Positions 40,243 to 48,554 of a stretch of 64,000 nucleotides of DNA are shown one piece after another. The position numbers and the translations under genes are program-made. Numbering within the stretch: the first letter of the stretch is position 1; every line of letters starts with the position of its first letter. The DNA lies in NCBI RefSeq assembly GCF_016756615.1, contig NZ_AP023262.1, positions 2,977,501 through 3,041,500 of the forward strand, given 5' to 3'. The notes beneath the pieces were generated by a model. It was not told the DNA's origin. It did no database searches and worked only from the letters and a program-made list of their open reading frames with translations. The DNA is from Mesorhizobium sp. L-8-3. Its GTDB lineage: Bacteria > Pseudomonadota > Alphaproteobacteria > Rhizobiales > Rhizobiaceae.

Positions 40243-41688
40243 TCAGCGCACCAGAACGTTGCGGAACTGCCAGGGGTCCTCTTCGTCGATATCCTCTTCG
40301 AACAGGCCCGGCCGGCCCTCCAGCGGCGTCCAGTCGGTGTAATAACCTTTCACCGGCCCGAGATATGGCGTCTGCACTTCGAGACAGCGCCGATAGTCCA
40401 TCTCATCGGTCTCGACGATGCCCGCCTCGGGATGCTCCAGCGCCCAGACCATGCCGGCGAGCACGGCCGAGGTGACCTGCAGACCGGTGGCGTTCTGGTA
40501 GGGCGCCAGCTTGCGGGCCTGCTCCAGCGTGAGCTGCGAACCGTACCAGTAGGCGTTCCTGGCGTGGCCGTAGAGCAGCACGCCCAACTCGTCCGAGCCG
40601 TCCACCAGCTCGTTCTCGTCGAGCACATGGTGCACGGGCTGGGCCTTGCCGGCCGCCCCGAACATCTCGTGAAGCGACAGCACGGCCTCGTTGCAGGGAT
40701 GATAGGCGTAGTGGCACGTCGGCCGATATTGAACCTTGCCCTTCTTCGAGCGCACGGTGAAGAAGTCGGCGATCGAAATCGCCTCGTTGTGGGTGACGAG
40801 GAAGCCGTATTGCGGCCCGGGCGTCGGGCACCAGGTGCGCACGCGGGTGTTGGCGCCGGGCTGCTCCAGGAAGATCGCCGCCTTGGACCCGTATTTCTGT
40901 TTCCTGGCGTTCTTCGGCATCCAGTTCTCATGAGTGCCCCAGCCGAGCTCGGCCGGCTGCAGGCCCTCGGAGATGAAGCCCTCCACCGACCAGGTGTTCC
41001 AGAACACGTTCATCTGCTTGGGCTTCTTGGTGCGCTGCGTGTCCCGTTCGGCGATGTGGATGCCCTTGACGCCGGCCTTCTGCATCAGCTTGGCCCAGCC
41101 CTGGCGGTCGTGCTGTGCCGGTTCCTCGAAGTCTAATCCGAGCTCCTTCGCGAGATCGACCAGCGCCTGCTTGACGAACCAGGAAACCATGCCCGGATTG
41201 GCGCCGCTGCAGGAAATCGCGGTGGTGCCGCCGGGATTCTTCTCCTGCTCGTCGACGACCGTCTGGCGCAGCGCATAGTTGGTGCGGGCCGCATTGTCGG
41301 CCTTGGCATCGAAATAGAAGCCCAGCCAGGGCTCGACGACCGTGTCGATGTAAAGCACGCCGAGCTTGCGGCAGAGCTTCATCAGGTCCAGCGACGAGGT
41401 GTCGACCGACAGGTTGACGCAGAAACCCTGGCCGCCGCCATTGGTCAGCAGCGGCTTCAGCAGTTTCTTGTAGTTCTCCTTCGTCACGGCCTCCTTGAGG
41501 AAGGTAATGCCGCGATCGTCGAGCAGCTTCCTGTCGGCGTCCTGCGGGTCGATGACGACCATGCGCGACTTGTCGAATTTGAAATGGCGCTCGATGAGGG
41601 GCAGTGTGCCGCGGCCGATCGAGCCGAAGCCGATCATGACGATCGGGCCGGTGATTTCGCCGTGGACCGGCCACTCCGTTTTTGCCAT
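40243..41688 (-). CDS. hss: Homospermidine synthase
   Basis: This 481-residue NAD-dependent enzyme has the N-terminal Rossmann motif VMIGFGSIGRGTLPL, VVIDPQDAD, and the family core SCSGANPGMVSWFVKQAL and FWNTWSVEGF. It also has NENWMPKN-type GTHENWMPKNARKQ and TCHYAYHPCNEAVLS. It makes homospermidine from putrescine, the main long polyamine of many rhizobia. The start at 41688 has AAGGAG 8 nt upstream; the extension to 41739 is rejected. Length is normal for the family. The DUF3445 demethylase gene lies 137 bp upstream on the same strand. Confidence 0.96.
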   Translation of the reverse strand: MAKTEWPVHGEITGPIVMIGFGSIGRGTLPLIERHFKFDKSRMVVIDPQDADRKLLDDRGITFLKEAVTKENYKKLLKPLLTNGGGQGFCVNLSVDTSSLDLMKLCRKLGVLYIDTVVEPWLGFYFDAKADNAARTNYALRQTVVDEQEKNPGGTTAISCSGANPGMVSWFVKQALVDLAKELGLDFEEPAQHDRQGWAKLMQKAGVKGIHIAERDTQRTKKPKQMNVFWNTWSVEGFISEGLQPAELGWGTHENWMPKNARKQKYGSKAAIFLEQPGANTRVRTWCPTPGPQYGFLVTHNEAISIADFFTVRSKKGKVQYRPTCHYAYHPCNEAVLSLHEMFGAAGKAQPVHHVLDENELVDGSDELGVLLYGHARNAYWYGSQLTLEQARKLAPYQNATGLQVTSAVLAGMVWALEHPEAGIVETDEMDYRRCLEVQTPYLGPVKGYYTDWTPLEGRPGLFEEDIDEEDPWQFRNVLVR

Positions 41689-41825
41689 TTCAAGAACTCC
41701 TTGGATGGGGGGATGTCGCCGACTCGATGCCGGGCGCAAGGCGCGTGAATTGCACGAAATGCGGGCTAACCACAGATTGCCGTCACAATAAAGAAGATTT
41801 CGCGGTCAGGGTTTACGCCGGCCGG

Positions 41826-42746
41826 TCAGGTTGCGTCCGCGGCAATCGTCCGCAGCGCCGAAACCAGGCGGTCACGGTCGGCCGTGAGACCCTTGTAATC
41901 GAGCTGCGACCCTTCCAGCGCGGCAAGCTGATCGGCGAAGGAGGCCGCGATGCGGGCGCGGTCGGGATGGCGTGCGAGCCTCTCGATCGGGTCGAGATAG
42001 GTGCGGATGGTGAACAGGATATCGCCGCTTTCCGGCAGCTTGCGCAGCGTCTGGCGCTCGACCCGCATGAAGGCGTGCGCGGCGATGTCGGCCTCTGGAA
42101 ATCGCGACGGGCGGACAACCGCGCGCTCCGTGCGCTCGGCGCCGGAAAGCGGCTTGTACAAATCCCCGCCGGCCTGCAGCGACCAGTTCCGGCGTTCGAC
42201 CGGTTGAGCCGCGGCGAGACTATCGAAGATGCGGCCGATGATGTCGGCGGTGCGGGTGCCGCGGCCGAAGCCCGGAACCGGCGCATGAATGTCCTGCAGC
42301 GGCCTGCCGAATTTTTCCTGGAGCGACCAGGAGGCAGGGAAGCAGAGTGTGGCGGCGACAAGCCGCCAGCCGTCCTCACTCTTTCGCATCAGGACCAGGT
42401 CTTCCTGAACCAGTCGGGCGGCGATGAGCAGCGGCGGAGAACCGTCGTCCAGAACCTGGCGACGTATCCGGCCGACCAGCAGCGCGTCGCCGTAGCGCCG
42501 GTAGGTCTCCGGGAAGCGGCCGGGCAGATAGCTGGCCAGAAGGTCGAGCACCTCCTGCTGGGCCTGGCGCGTGTCTCTCTCCTCGACAAAGACCTTGTCG
42601 GGGATTTGGGCGTGGAGCCGGTCCTTCTCGGCGAGATAGGCGTCGATATCGTCGTCGACCTCGATCCATTCGTCGAGGTCGAGGGGCTTGAGGCCGATGG
42701 TGAACGGCTTCGTCGAGCCGTCATAGGGAGTATGGGTGGGCGTCAC
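41826..42746 (-). CDS. DUF3445 (heme-dependent oxidative N-demethylase-like) protein
   Basis: This protein of about 306 residues belongs to DUF3445 (PF11927), typified by haem-dependent oxidative N-demethylases. Family features are TIGLKPLDLDEWIEVDDDID, LLASYLPGRFPETYR, LVAATLCFPASWSLQEKFG, IHAPVPGF, RRNWSLQAGGDLYKP and FMRVERQTLRKLP. The family removes a methyl group from amines, for example in dimethylamine breakdown. Here no partner subunits or methylamine genes are near, so the substrate is unknown. The start is uncertain: the GTG at 42746 is the first plausible one with a family-like N-terminus, but its ribosome site is weak. Confidence 0.8.
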   Translation of the reverse strand: MTPTHTPYDGSTKPFTIGLKPLDLDEWIEVDDDIDAYLAEKDRLHAQIPDKVFVEERDTRQAQQEVLDLLASYLPGRFPETYRRYGDALLVGRIRRQVLDDGSPPLLIAARLVQEDLVLMRKSEDGWRLVAATLCFPASWSLQEKFGRPLQDIHAPVPGFGRGTRTADIIGRIFDSLAAAQPVERRNWSLQAGGDLYKPLSGAERTERAVVRPSRFPEADIAAHAFMRVERQTLRKLPESGDILFTIRTYLDPIERLARHPDRARIAASFADQLAALEGSQLDYKGLTADRDRLVSALRTIAADAT

Positions 42747-42796
42747 GCTGATCCGGACTGGATTGGTCTTTGCCGGCAAGATAGCCGAAGCGACTG

Positions 42797-43447
42797 CTAG
42801 CGCAAGGCGGCCCGGATCAGGCCGCGCAGGGAGTTGCCGACATATATGACGCTGGCGTTTGCGAGGTCGCCCGGCGTCAGTTCCCTTTCCACTGCGTGTC
42901 CGGTGTCGATCAGTTCCGCCCGCAGCACGCCGGGCAGCAGACCGCAATCGAGCGACGGCGTGAGCAACGGACCGCCATCGCCCATATCGAGGAATATGTT
43001 GGTGATGGTTCCCTCGCAGAGCTGACCCTCGCGGTTGGTGAGGATTACCTCGTCTACGGCCTCCGGCGGGAACTCCTCGCGAGCCGCCTGGTAGACCTCC
43101 CGCCGTGTCGTCTTGTGGCGGACCAGCGGGTCGTCGCGGTCGAGGCACGTGGCGGCGATCGCGAGTTTCCAGACTGTGGACGGCGCGATCGGGGCGAAGG
43201 GATGGACGGTGCAACTGACACCGCCGCTCCATGCCAGGGCGAGACGCACCCGCAGCATCTGTGTCGGGTCGACAGCGCGCGCGATTGCGTCATGGACCGC
43301 AGTCGGATCGCATCGAAAGCCGAGTTCGCGCGCCGAGGCAGCCAGCCGGGCCAGGTGCCGCTCCGATCGCACCAGGCCAAGGCCGGGCTCGTGGCGCAGC
43401 GTCTCGATCAGTTCGAAGCCGTGGCGAAGCGTGCTTTCAGGAGACAT
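42797..43447 (-). CDS. pabC: Aminotransferase class IV, aminodeoxychorismate lyase-like
   Basis: This 216-residue PLP fold-type IV protein has HKTTRREVYQAAREE, where the Lys is the PLP ligand. It also has EVILTNREGQLCEGTITNIF and LLTPSLDCGLLPGVLRAELI, the standard class IV signature. Being shorter than average PabC (about 270), it lacks most of the N-terminal strand region. It should split aminodeoxychorismate into p-aminobenzoate and pyruvate for folate. It overlaps pabB by 40 bp, and the two are translationally coupled. Confidence 0.85.
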   Translation of the reverse strand: MSPESTLRHGFELIETLRHEPGLGLVRSERHLARLAASARELGFRCDPTAVHDAIARAVDPTQMLRVRLALAWSGGVSCTVHPFAPIAPSTVWKLAIAATCLDRDDPLVRHKTTRREVYQAAREEFPPEAVDEVILTNREGQLCEGTITNIFLDMGDGGPLLTPSLDCGLLPGVLRAELIDTGHAVERELTPGDLANASVIYVGNSLRGLIRAALR

Positions 43448-44556
43448 TCCTCATACTCCGCTTCCACCGAAGAATCGAAAACCACGCCGCCGCCGACATT
43501 GAACACCGCGTCGCCGCCGGCATGGAGCGAAATCGTTCGGATGGCGACGTTGAAGCGCATGCGCCCGCCGGGCTCGATCCAGCCGATCGAGCCGCAATAG
43601 GCGTCACGCGGGCGCTCTTCCAGCGCATTGAGAATCTCCATCGCCCGGATCTTCGGCGCACCGGTGATCGAGCCGCATGGGAACAGCGCGGCGAACAGCC
43701 GGCGGATGGTGAGGTCGGGCAGCAGCCTGGCGCGCACGCGGCTCACCATCTGATGCACCGTCGCATAGCTCTCGATGCGGAAGAGTTCCGGTACATCGAG
43801 CGTGCCGACCTCGCTCACCAGCGAGATGTCGTTACGCAGGAGGTCGACGATCATCCGGTTCTCGGCCTGGTTCTTTGGGTCGTTGCGCAGGAAGCGCTTG
43901 AGCCTGGCGTCCTCGGCCCTGGTCTTGCCACGCGGCGCGGTGCCTTTCATCGGATGGGTCTCGATCCAGCGGTCGGCATCGACCTTGAAGAAAAGCTCAG
44001 GGGAACGCGACAGCAGGACGGGATCGCCGAGCGAGACCAGGGCACCGTATTTGACGGGCTGGCGCGCGGCGAGCGTGCGGAAGGCGGCCAACGGATCGCC
44101 GCTCCACTGCGCATCGATCGGGAAGGTCAGGTTGGCCTGATAACAATCGCCTTCGCGCAAATGCCGATGAAGGCGCGCGAAGCGCTTCTCGTAGTCTTCG
44201 AAGGACCAGGACGGCCTGGCATCGAAGATCGGTCCGTTGCCCAGCGGCTCGGGTGCAGACGACAGCCTCCGCGCGGATGGCCCGTCGAAGATGCCGAGGC
44301 TGAGAAGCGGCGCGCGGCGGCCCCCCGGCAGGAGCGGCCGCAGCTTCGGCTCGAGCAGATAGCCGGCTTCATAAGAGAGGTAGCCGGCGAGCCAGCGGCC
44401 GGAGCGATGGGCATCTTCCGCCGCCTCCAGGGCGGCGTCGAACTCATCGGGCGTTTGAGCCGTCAAGACCCGAATAGGCTCGTCGAACAGCAGCTCGCTG
44501 CCGGAGAAGTCATCCCGGAACAGGACGAAGGGCGAGGGCGGCATGGGTGTCGTCAC
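43408..44556 (-). CDS. pabB: Aminodeoxychorismate synthase component I
   Basis: This 382-residue chorismate-binding enzyme has the core YQANLTFPIDAQW, SRSPELFFKV, THPMKGTAPRGKT, MIVDLLRNDIS, HQMVSRVRARL and the typical PCGSITGAPKIRAMEIL. It aminates chorismate to aminodeoxychorismate for folate synthesis; ammonia would come from a PabA subunit that is not in this window. It is shorter than E. coli PabB (453) because of a reduced N-terminal domain, as common in alphaproteobacteria. The start is GTG at 44556 or ATG four codons later. pabC follows with a 40-bp overlap. Confidence 0.92.
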   Translation of the reverse strand: MTTPMPPSPFVLFRDDFSGSELLFDEPIRVLTAQTPDEFDAALEAAEDAHRSGRWLAGYLSYEAGYLLEPKLRPLLPGGRRAPLLSLGIFDGPSARRLSSAPEPLGNGPIFDARPSWSFEDYEKRFARLHRHLREGDCYQANLTFPIDAQWSGDPLAAFRTLAARQPVKYGALVSLGDPVLLSRSPELFFKVDADRWIETHPMKGTAPRGKTRAEDARLKRFLRNDPKNQAENRMIVDLLRNDISLVSEVGTLDVPELFRIESYATVHQMVSRVRARLLPDLTIRRLFAALFPCGSITGAPKIRAMEILNALEERPRDAYCGSIGWIEPGGRMRFNVAIRTISLHAGGDAVFNVGGGVVFDSSVEAEYEECLLKARFATASN

Positions 44557-44602
44557 GATGTCCGAGAATGCCGGCAGAGCGCCGGCACGCTTGTTTTCCG
44601 CC

Positions 44603-46462
44603 TCAGTCCAGGGCTTCGAGTTCGTCGATCAGCCCGCCGATCACCGAAAGACCGATCTGCCAGAATCCGGGATCGGAAGCATCGAGGCCGAACGGGGCGA
44701 GAAGCTCGGAATGATGCTTGGTGCCGCCGGCCTTCAGCATCTCGAAATACTTCTCCTGGAAGCCGCGCTCGGCATTCTGGTAGACCGCATAGAGCGAGTT
44801 CACCAGGCAGTCGCCGAAGGCATAGGCATAGACGTAGAAGGGCGAGTGGATGAAATGGGGGATATAGGCCCAGAAGGTCTCGTAGCCCTCGCGAAGCCTG
44901 ATCGCCGGGCCGAGGCTCTCGGCCTGCACCTCCAGCCAGAACTCGCCGACCCTGTCGGAGGTCAGCTCGCCGTTGCGCCGCTCCGTATGGATCTTCCGCT
45001 CGAACTGATAGAAGGCGATCTGGCGCACCACGGTGTTGATCATGTCCTCGACCTTCTGGGCGAGCATCGCCTTGCGCTCACGCGGGTCGGTGGTCCTGTC
45101 GAGCAGAGAGCGGAAGGTCAGCATCTCGCCGAACACCGAGGCCGTCTCGGCGAGCGTCAGAGGCGTCGAGGCCATGAGCGCGCCCTGTCCGCCGGCCAGG
45201 ACCTGGTGGACGCCGTGGCCGAGCTCATGGGCAAGCGTCATCACGTCGCGCGGCTTGCCCATGTAGTTGAGCAGCACGTAGGGATGCACGGAGGGCACCG
45301 TCGGATGAGCGAAGGCGCCCGGCGCCTTGCCGGGCCTCACCGGGGCGTCGATCCACTTGCGGTCGAAGAAGGAACGCGCGATCTCGGCCATTTCGGGCGA
45401 GAAGCGATGATAGGCCGAGAGCACGGTTTCCCTGGCCTCGTCCCAGGCGATCGTCGCCTGCGGGGTCTCCGGCAGCGGCGCGTTGCGGTCCCAGTGATTC
45501 ATCGCGTCCATGCCGAGCCATTTCGCCTTCAGCGCATAGTAGCGATGGGAAAGCCGGGGATAGGCGTCGCGCACCGCGGCAGCCAGCGCGTCCACCACGT
45601 CGCGCTCGACGCGGTTCGCCAGATGGCGGGAATCGGCTATGTCCTGGAAGCCCCGCCAGCGGTCGGAGATCTCCTTGTCCTTGGCGAGCGTGTTGGTGAT
45701 CAGCGTGAAGGTCCGCAGGTTCTGCTTGAAGGTGTCGGCCAGCGCTCCGGCCGCCTTACGGCGGATCTCGCCGTCAGGATCCTGCAGCTTGTTGAGCACC
45801 GGCTCCAGAGCGAGCTCCTCGCCGTCGACGTCGAAGCGCAGGTCGGTCATTGTTTCGTCGAAGAGCCGGTTCCAGGCGCCGCGGCCGGTGACAGATTTCT
45901 CGTGGAAGAGCTGTTCGACCCGGTCTTCCAACTGGTAGGGCTTGTCCTTCCTGAGATCGAGCACCCAGGGGCGGTAGTGGCCGAACGCCGGATCGGCATC
46001 GAGTGCGGCCTCGATGAGGGCGTCGTCGACGAGGTTCAGCTCGAGCGGGAAGAACAGGAGATGCGAGCCGGAGTCGGTCATCTTCTCCTGCACGTCGCCA
46101 TAGAGCTTGGCGCGCTTCGGATCGGACGTGTTGCCGGCATAGATCAGCCCGGCATAGGAGGCGATGCGGCCGATCAGTTCCTCCAGCGCCTCATATTCGC
46201 GCAGTGCCGCGCCGAGCCCGCCGGCGGCGCCTTTGCCGGCCTCCGCGGCCAGCCTGCCCTTCCAGCGGCTCTCGAAATCGATCGCCTGCTTGCCGGCTTC
46301 GTCGATGTCGCGGCGGAGCTCCGGGGCTTCCATGCCGGAATAAAGATCGCCCAGATTCCATTCCGGCAGGTCACCGAGCGCCGGGCCGGATGCGCCGGCG
46401 GAGGCGGGTTTCGACATGGTCGTGCGGGATGCGAACGCCGACAGCTTCGAGCGAATGGGCAT
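44603..46462 (-). CDS. pepF: M3 family oligoendopeptidase F
   Basis: This 619-residue zinc peptidase has the active-site motif HELGHGVHQ near residue 411, preceded by TLA and followed by the third ligand region (ETASVFGEMLTF). LPEWNLGDLYSGMEAPELRRD at the N-terminus is typical of PepF. It cleaves peptides of about 6-20 residues in the cytoplasm, in peptide turnover. The ATG at 46462 has GGAAGG 8 nt upstream. It lies 47 bp before pabB on the same strand, so a loose operon with folate genes is possible, but a functional link is unlikely. Confidence 0.94.
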   Translation of the reverse strand: MPIRSKLSAFASRTTMSKPASAGASGPALGDLPEWNLGDLYSGMEAPELRRDIDEAGKQAIDFESRWKGRLAAEAGKGAAGGLGAALREYEALEELIGRIASYAGLIYAGNTSDPKRAKLYGDVQEKMTDSGSHLLFFPLELNLVDDALIEAALDADPAFGHYRPWVLDLRKDKPYQLEDRVEQLFHEKSVTGRGAWNRLFDETMTDLRFDVDGEELALEPVLNKLQDPDGEIRRKAAGALADTFKQNLRTFTLITNTLAKDKEISDRWRGFQDIADSRHLANRVERDVVDALAAAVRDAYPRLSHRYYALKAKWLGMDAMNHWDRNAPLPETPQATIAWDEARETVLSAYHRFSPEMAEIARSFFDRKWIDAPVRPGKAPGAFAHPTVPSVHPYVLLNYMGKPRDVMTLAHELGHGVHQVLAGGQGALMASTPLTLAETASVFGEMLTFRSLLDRTTDPRERKAMLAQKVEDMINTVVRQIAFYQFERKIHTERRNGELTSDRVGEFWLEVQAESLGPAIRLREGYETFWAYIPHFIHSPFYVYAYAFGDCLVNSLYAVYQNAERGFQEKYFEMLKAGGTKHHSELLAPFGLDASDPGFWQIGLSVIGGLIDELEALD

Positions 46463-46501
46463 TTCAGGGCCTTCCGGTTACCGGGGTAAGCCGCTCTCCT
46501 A

Positions 46502-46549
46502 GCGCATCGGCCGGAAAATCGGAACGGTTTTCGGAAAGCACGATGCGCA
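46502..46549. repeat. Palindromic intergenic repeat, family B
   Basis: GCGCATCGGCCGGAAAATCG, AACG and GTTTTCGGAAAGCACGATGC form an imperfect dyad. Related copies lie at 51185-51232 and 52389-52450. This one is between divergent pepF and the sigma-54 regulator. Confidence 0.8.
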
Positions 46550-46744
46550 AGTCGACGGCGGCTGGGTGTCCTGACGCATCAGGCGTTCCTTTCTCCTTCG
46601 GCGACCCAGGTCTTCGCGAGGGCCCTGCCGGTCCGTGGCAGGGGAAAGGTTTCGTTCACCGGCTTTCTTGAAGGCTTATTTAGAACCGCTGTGGCAAATT
46701 CCAGGCGACAACCACCCGCCTGCGGGCGACAATCCATTTGTTTC

Positions 46745-48271
46745 ATGGCCGGTCCGATCCTCATAGTCGATGACGACCCCGTCCAGCGCAGGCTTCTCGA
46801 AGCGGCGGTGACGAAGTTCGGCCACGAGGCGATCGTCGTCGACGGCGGCGAAGCGGCGCTCGCGGTACTCGACGGGCCGCGCGGACGCGATGTGTCGGCA
46901 GTCATCCTCGATCTCATGATGCCCGGCCTTGACGGCATCGGCGTCATGGCCGCCATGCGCGAGCGCGACATCGCCTTGCCCGTCATCGTGCAGACGGCGC
47001 AAGGCGGGATCGACACCGTTGTCGCCGCGATGCGGGCCGGCGCCTTCGATTTCGTCGTCAAGCCGGCGTCGCCGGATCGGCTGCAGGCAGCGATATCGAG
47101 CGCCCTCAAGGTCGAGGCGGTCGGGGAGGCGGTGCGCCGGGCGCGCAAGCCGTCGGGCGGAACGCTGACCTTCAAGGACCTCGTCACCCGCAGCGAAACC
47201 ATGGAGCGGGTGATCCGGCTCGGTCAGAAAGCGGCTGCGTCCAGCATCCCAATCCTGATAGAAGGGGAGTCCGGTGTCGGCAAGGAGATGGTGGCCCGCG
47301 CCATCCAGGGATCCGGCGAACGCCGCTCGAAACCTTTTGTGACCGTGAATTGTGGGGCAATCCCCGAAAATCTGGTGGAAAGCATCCTGTTCGGCCACGA
47401 GAAGGGGGCCTTCACCGGCGCAACGGAAAAACACACGGGCAAGTTCGTCGAGGCCCATTCGGGTACGCTGTTCCTGGACGAGATCGGCGACCTGCCGCTC
47501 GACGTCCAGGTCAAGCTGCTGCGCGCCGTACAGGACGGCGAGGTCGACCCGGTCGGCGCGCGGGCCACGGTCAAGGTCGACATCAGGCTGATCTCGGCGA
47601 CCCACCGTAACCTGCTTCAGCAGGTGAAGGAGGGCAAATTCCGCGAAGACCTGTTCTACCGCCTCAACGTCTTCCCTATCTTCGTGCCGCCGCTGCGCGA
47701 CCGGCGTGACGACATTCCGCATCTGGTCAGCCATTTCATGGCCCGCATGACGGCATCGGGAGGCCGCGGGATCGGCGCCATCTCGGAGGAGGCGCTGCGG
47801 ATGCTGCAGGCCTATGACTGGCCGGGCAACATCCGGCAGCTCGAGAACGCCGTCTTCCGCGCCACCGTGCTTTGCGACGGCGACGTCCTGACCGCCGCGG
47901 ACTTCCCGCAGATCCGGGCGCAGGTCGAGGGCATCGAACTGTCGCCGGAGATCGCCGGGGCGCCGGAGGCCCCCGCCGCAACTGCACCCTCCGTTCCCGC
48001 GCCAGTCGCTGCGCAGTCCCCGGCAGCGGCGGCCGCCCCTGCCGGCGGCGAGAAACAGTTCGGGATCCTGCGCGCGCTCGACGAGCGCGGCAATGTCAGG
48101 GCACTCGCCGAGATCGAGCTCGACCTGATCAAGCTGGCCATCGAGCGTTACAACGGCCAGATGAGCGAGGTCGCCCGGCGCCTGGGGATCGGGCGTTCGA
48201 CCCTCTACCGCAAGCTGAAGGAATACGGCATCGACCCGGATCAGCAGCGTTCGGATCGGTTGGCTTCCTGA
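46745..48271 (+). CDS. Sigma-54-dependent response regulator (NtrC family)
   Basis: This 508-residue activator has three parts. The N-terminal receiver has Asp56 as phosphate acceptor (ILDLMMPGLDG). The AAA+ domain has Walker A GESGVGKE (174-181), the sigma-54 contact loop GAFTGA (221-226) and Walker B TLFLDEIG (241-248). An Ala/Pro-rich linker (about 402-435) leads to a Fis-type C-terminal helix-turn-helix (MSEVARRLGIGRSTLYRKLK). It should open sigma-54 promoters after phosphorylation. No histidine kinase is adjacent. The ATG at 46745 gives the normal receiver N-terminus (MAGPILIVDDD), though its ribosome site is weak. The DUF882 gene follows after 283 bp and could be a target. Confidence 0.92.
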   Translation: MAGPILIVDDDPVQRRLLEAAVTKFGHEAIVVDGGEAALAVLDGPRGRDVSAVILDLMMPGLDGIGVMAAMRERDIALPVIVQTAQGGIDTVVAAMRAGAFDFVVKPASPDRLQAAISSALKVEAVGEAVRRARKPSGGTLTFKDLVTRSETMERVIRLGQKAAASSIPILIEGESGVGKEMVARAIQGSGERRSKPFVTVNCGAIPENLVESILFGHEKGAFTGATEKHTGKFVEAHSGTLFLDEIGDLPLDVQVKLLRAVQDGEVDPVGARATVKVDIRLISATHRNLLQQVKEGKFREDLFYRLNVFPIFVPPLRDRRDDIPHLVSHFMARMTASGGRGIGAISEEALRMLQAYDWPGNIRQLENAVFRATVLCDGDVLTAADFPQIRAQVEGIELSPEIAGAPEAPAATAPSVPAPVAAQSPAAAAAPAGGEKQFGILRALDERGNVRALAEIELDLIKLAIERYNGQMSEVARRLGIGRSTLYRKLKEYGIDPDQQRSDRLAS

Positions 48272-48464
48272 GGCACGTCCCGTCGTCCGAACGTCTGGAG
48301 CAAGGCCCGGGATGTGGCTCGTCCGGCCCGAATCAGTGATCGGTCCGTCTGGCCGCCGTCCACAATTTCTCGTGTAAACCTCCGGTTTACCTTGATCTCA
48401 GCCGTAGATTTTTCGGCGGATTGTCGCCATGGTCTTACCGCATTTCGGCTTCAATAAGCTCTGA

Positions 48465-48472
48465 TTAACCAT
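48465..48472 (+). promoter_or_regulatory. CtrA half-site-like box upstream of the DUF882 gene
   Basis: TTAACCAT lies 82 bp before the start of the DUF882 cell-wall gene, within the otherwise gene-free 48272-48554. It is the same eight-base sequence as near cpdR. Confidence 0.35.
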
Positions 48473-48554
48473 TAGGAACGATATTCGGAGAGCACCTGAG
48501 GGGCATCCGGGCATCAAATCCGGGGACAAACGGCAGTCTGCAAGGCCTTTTGAT

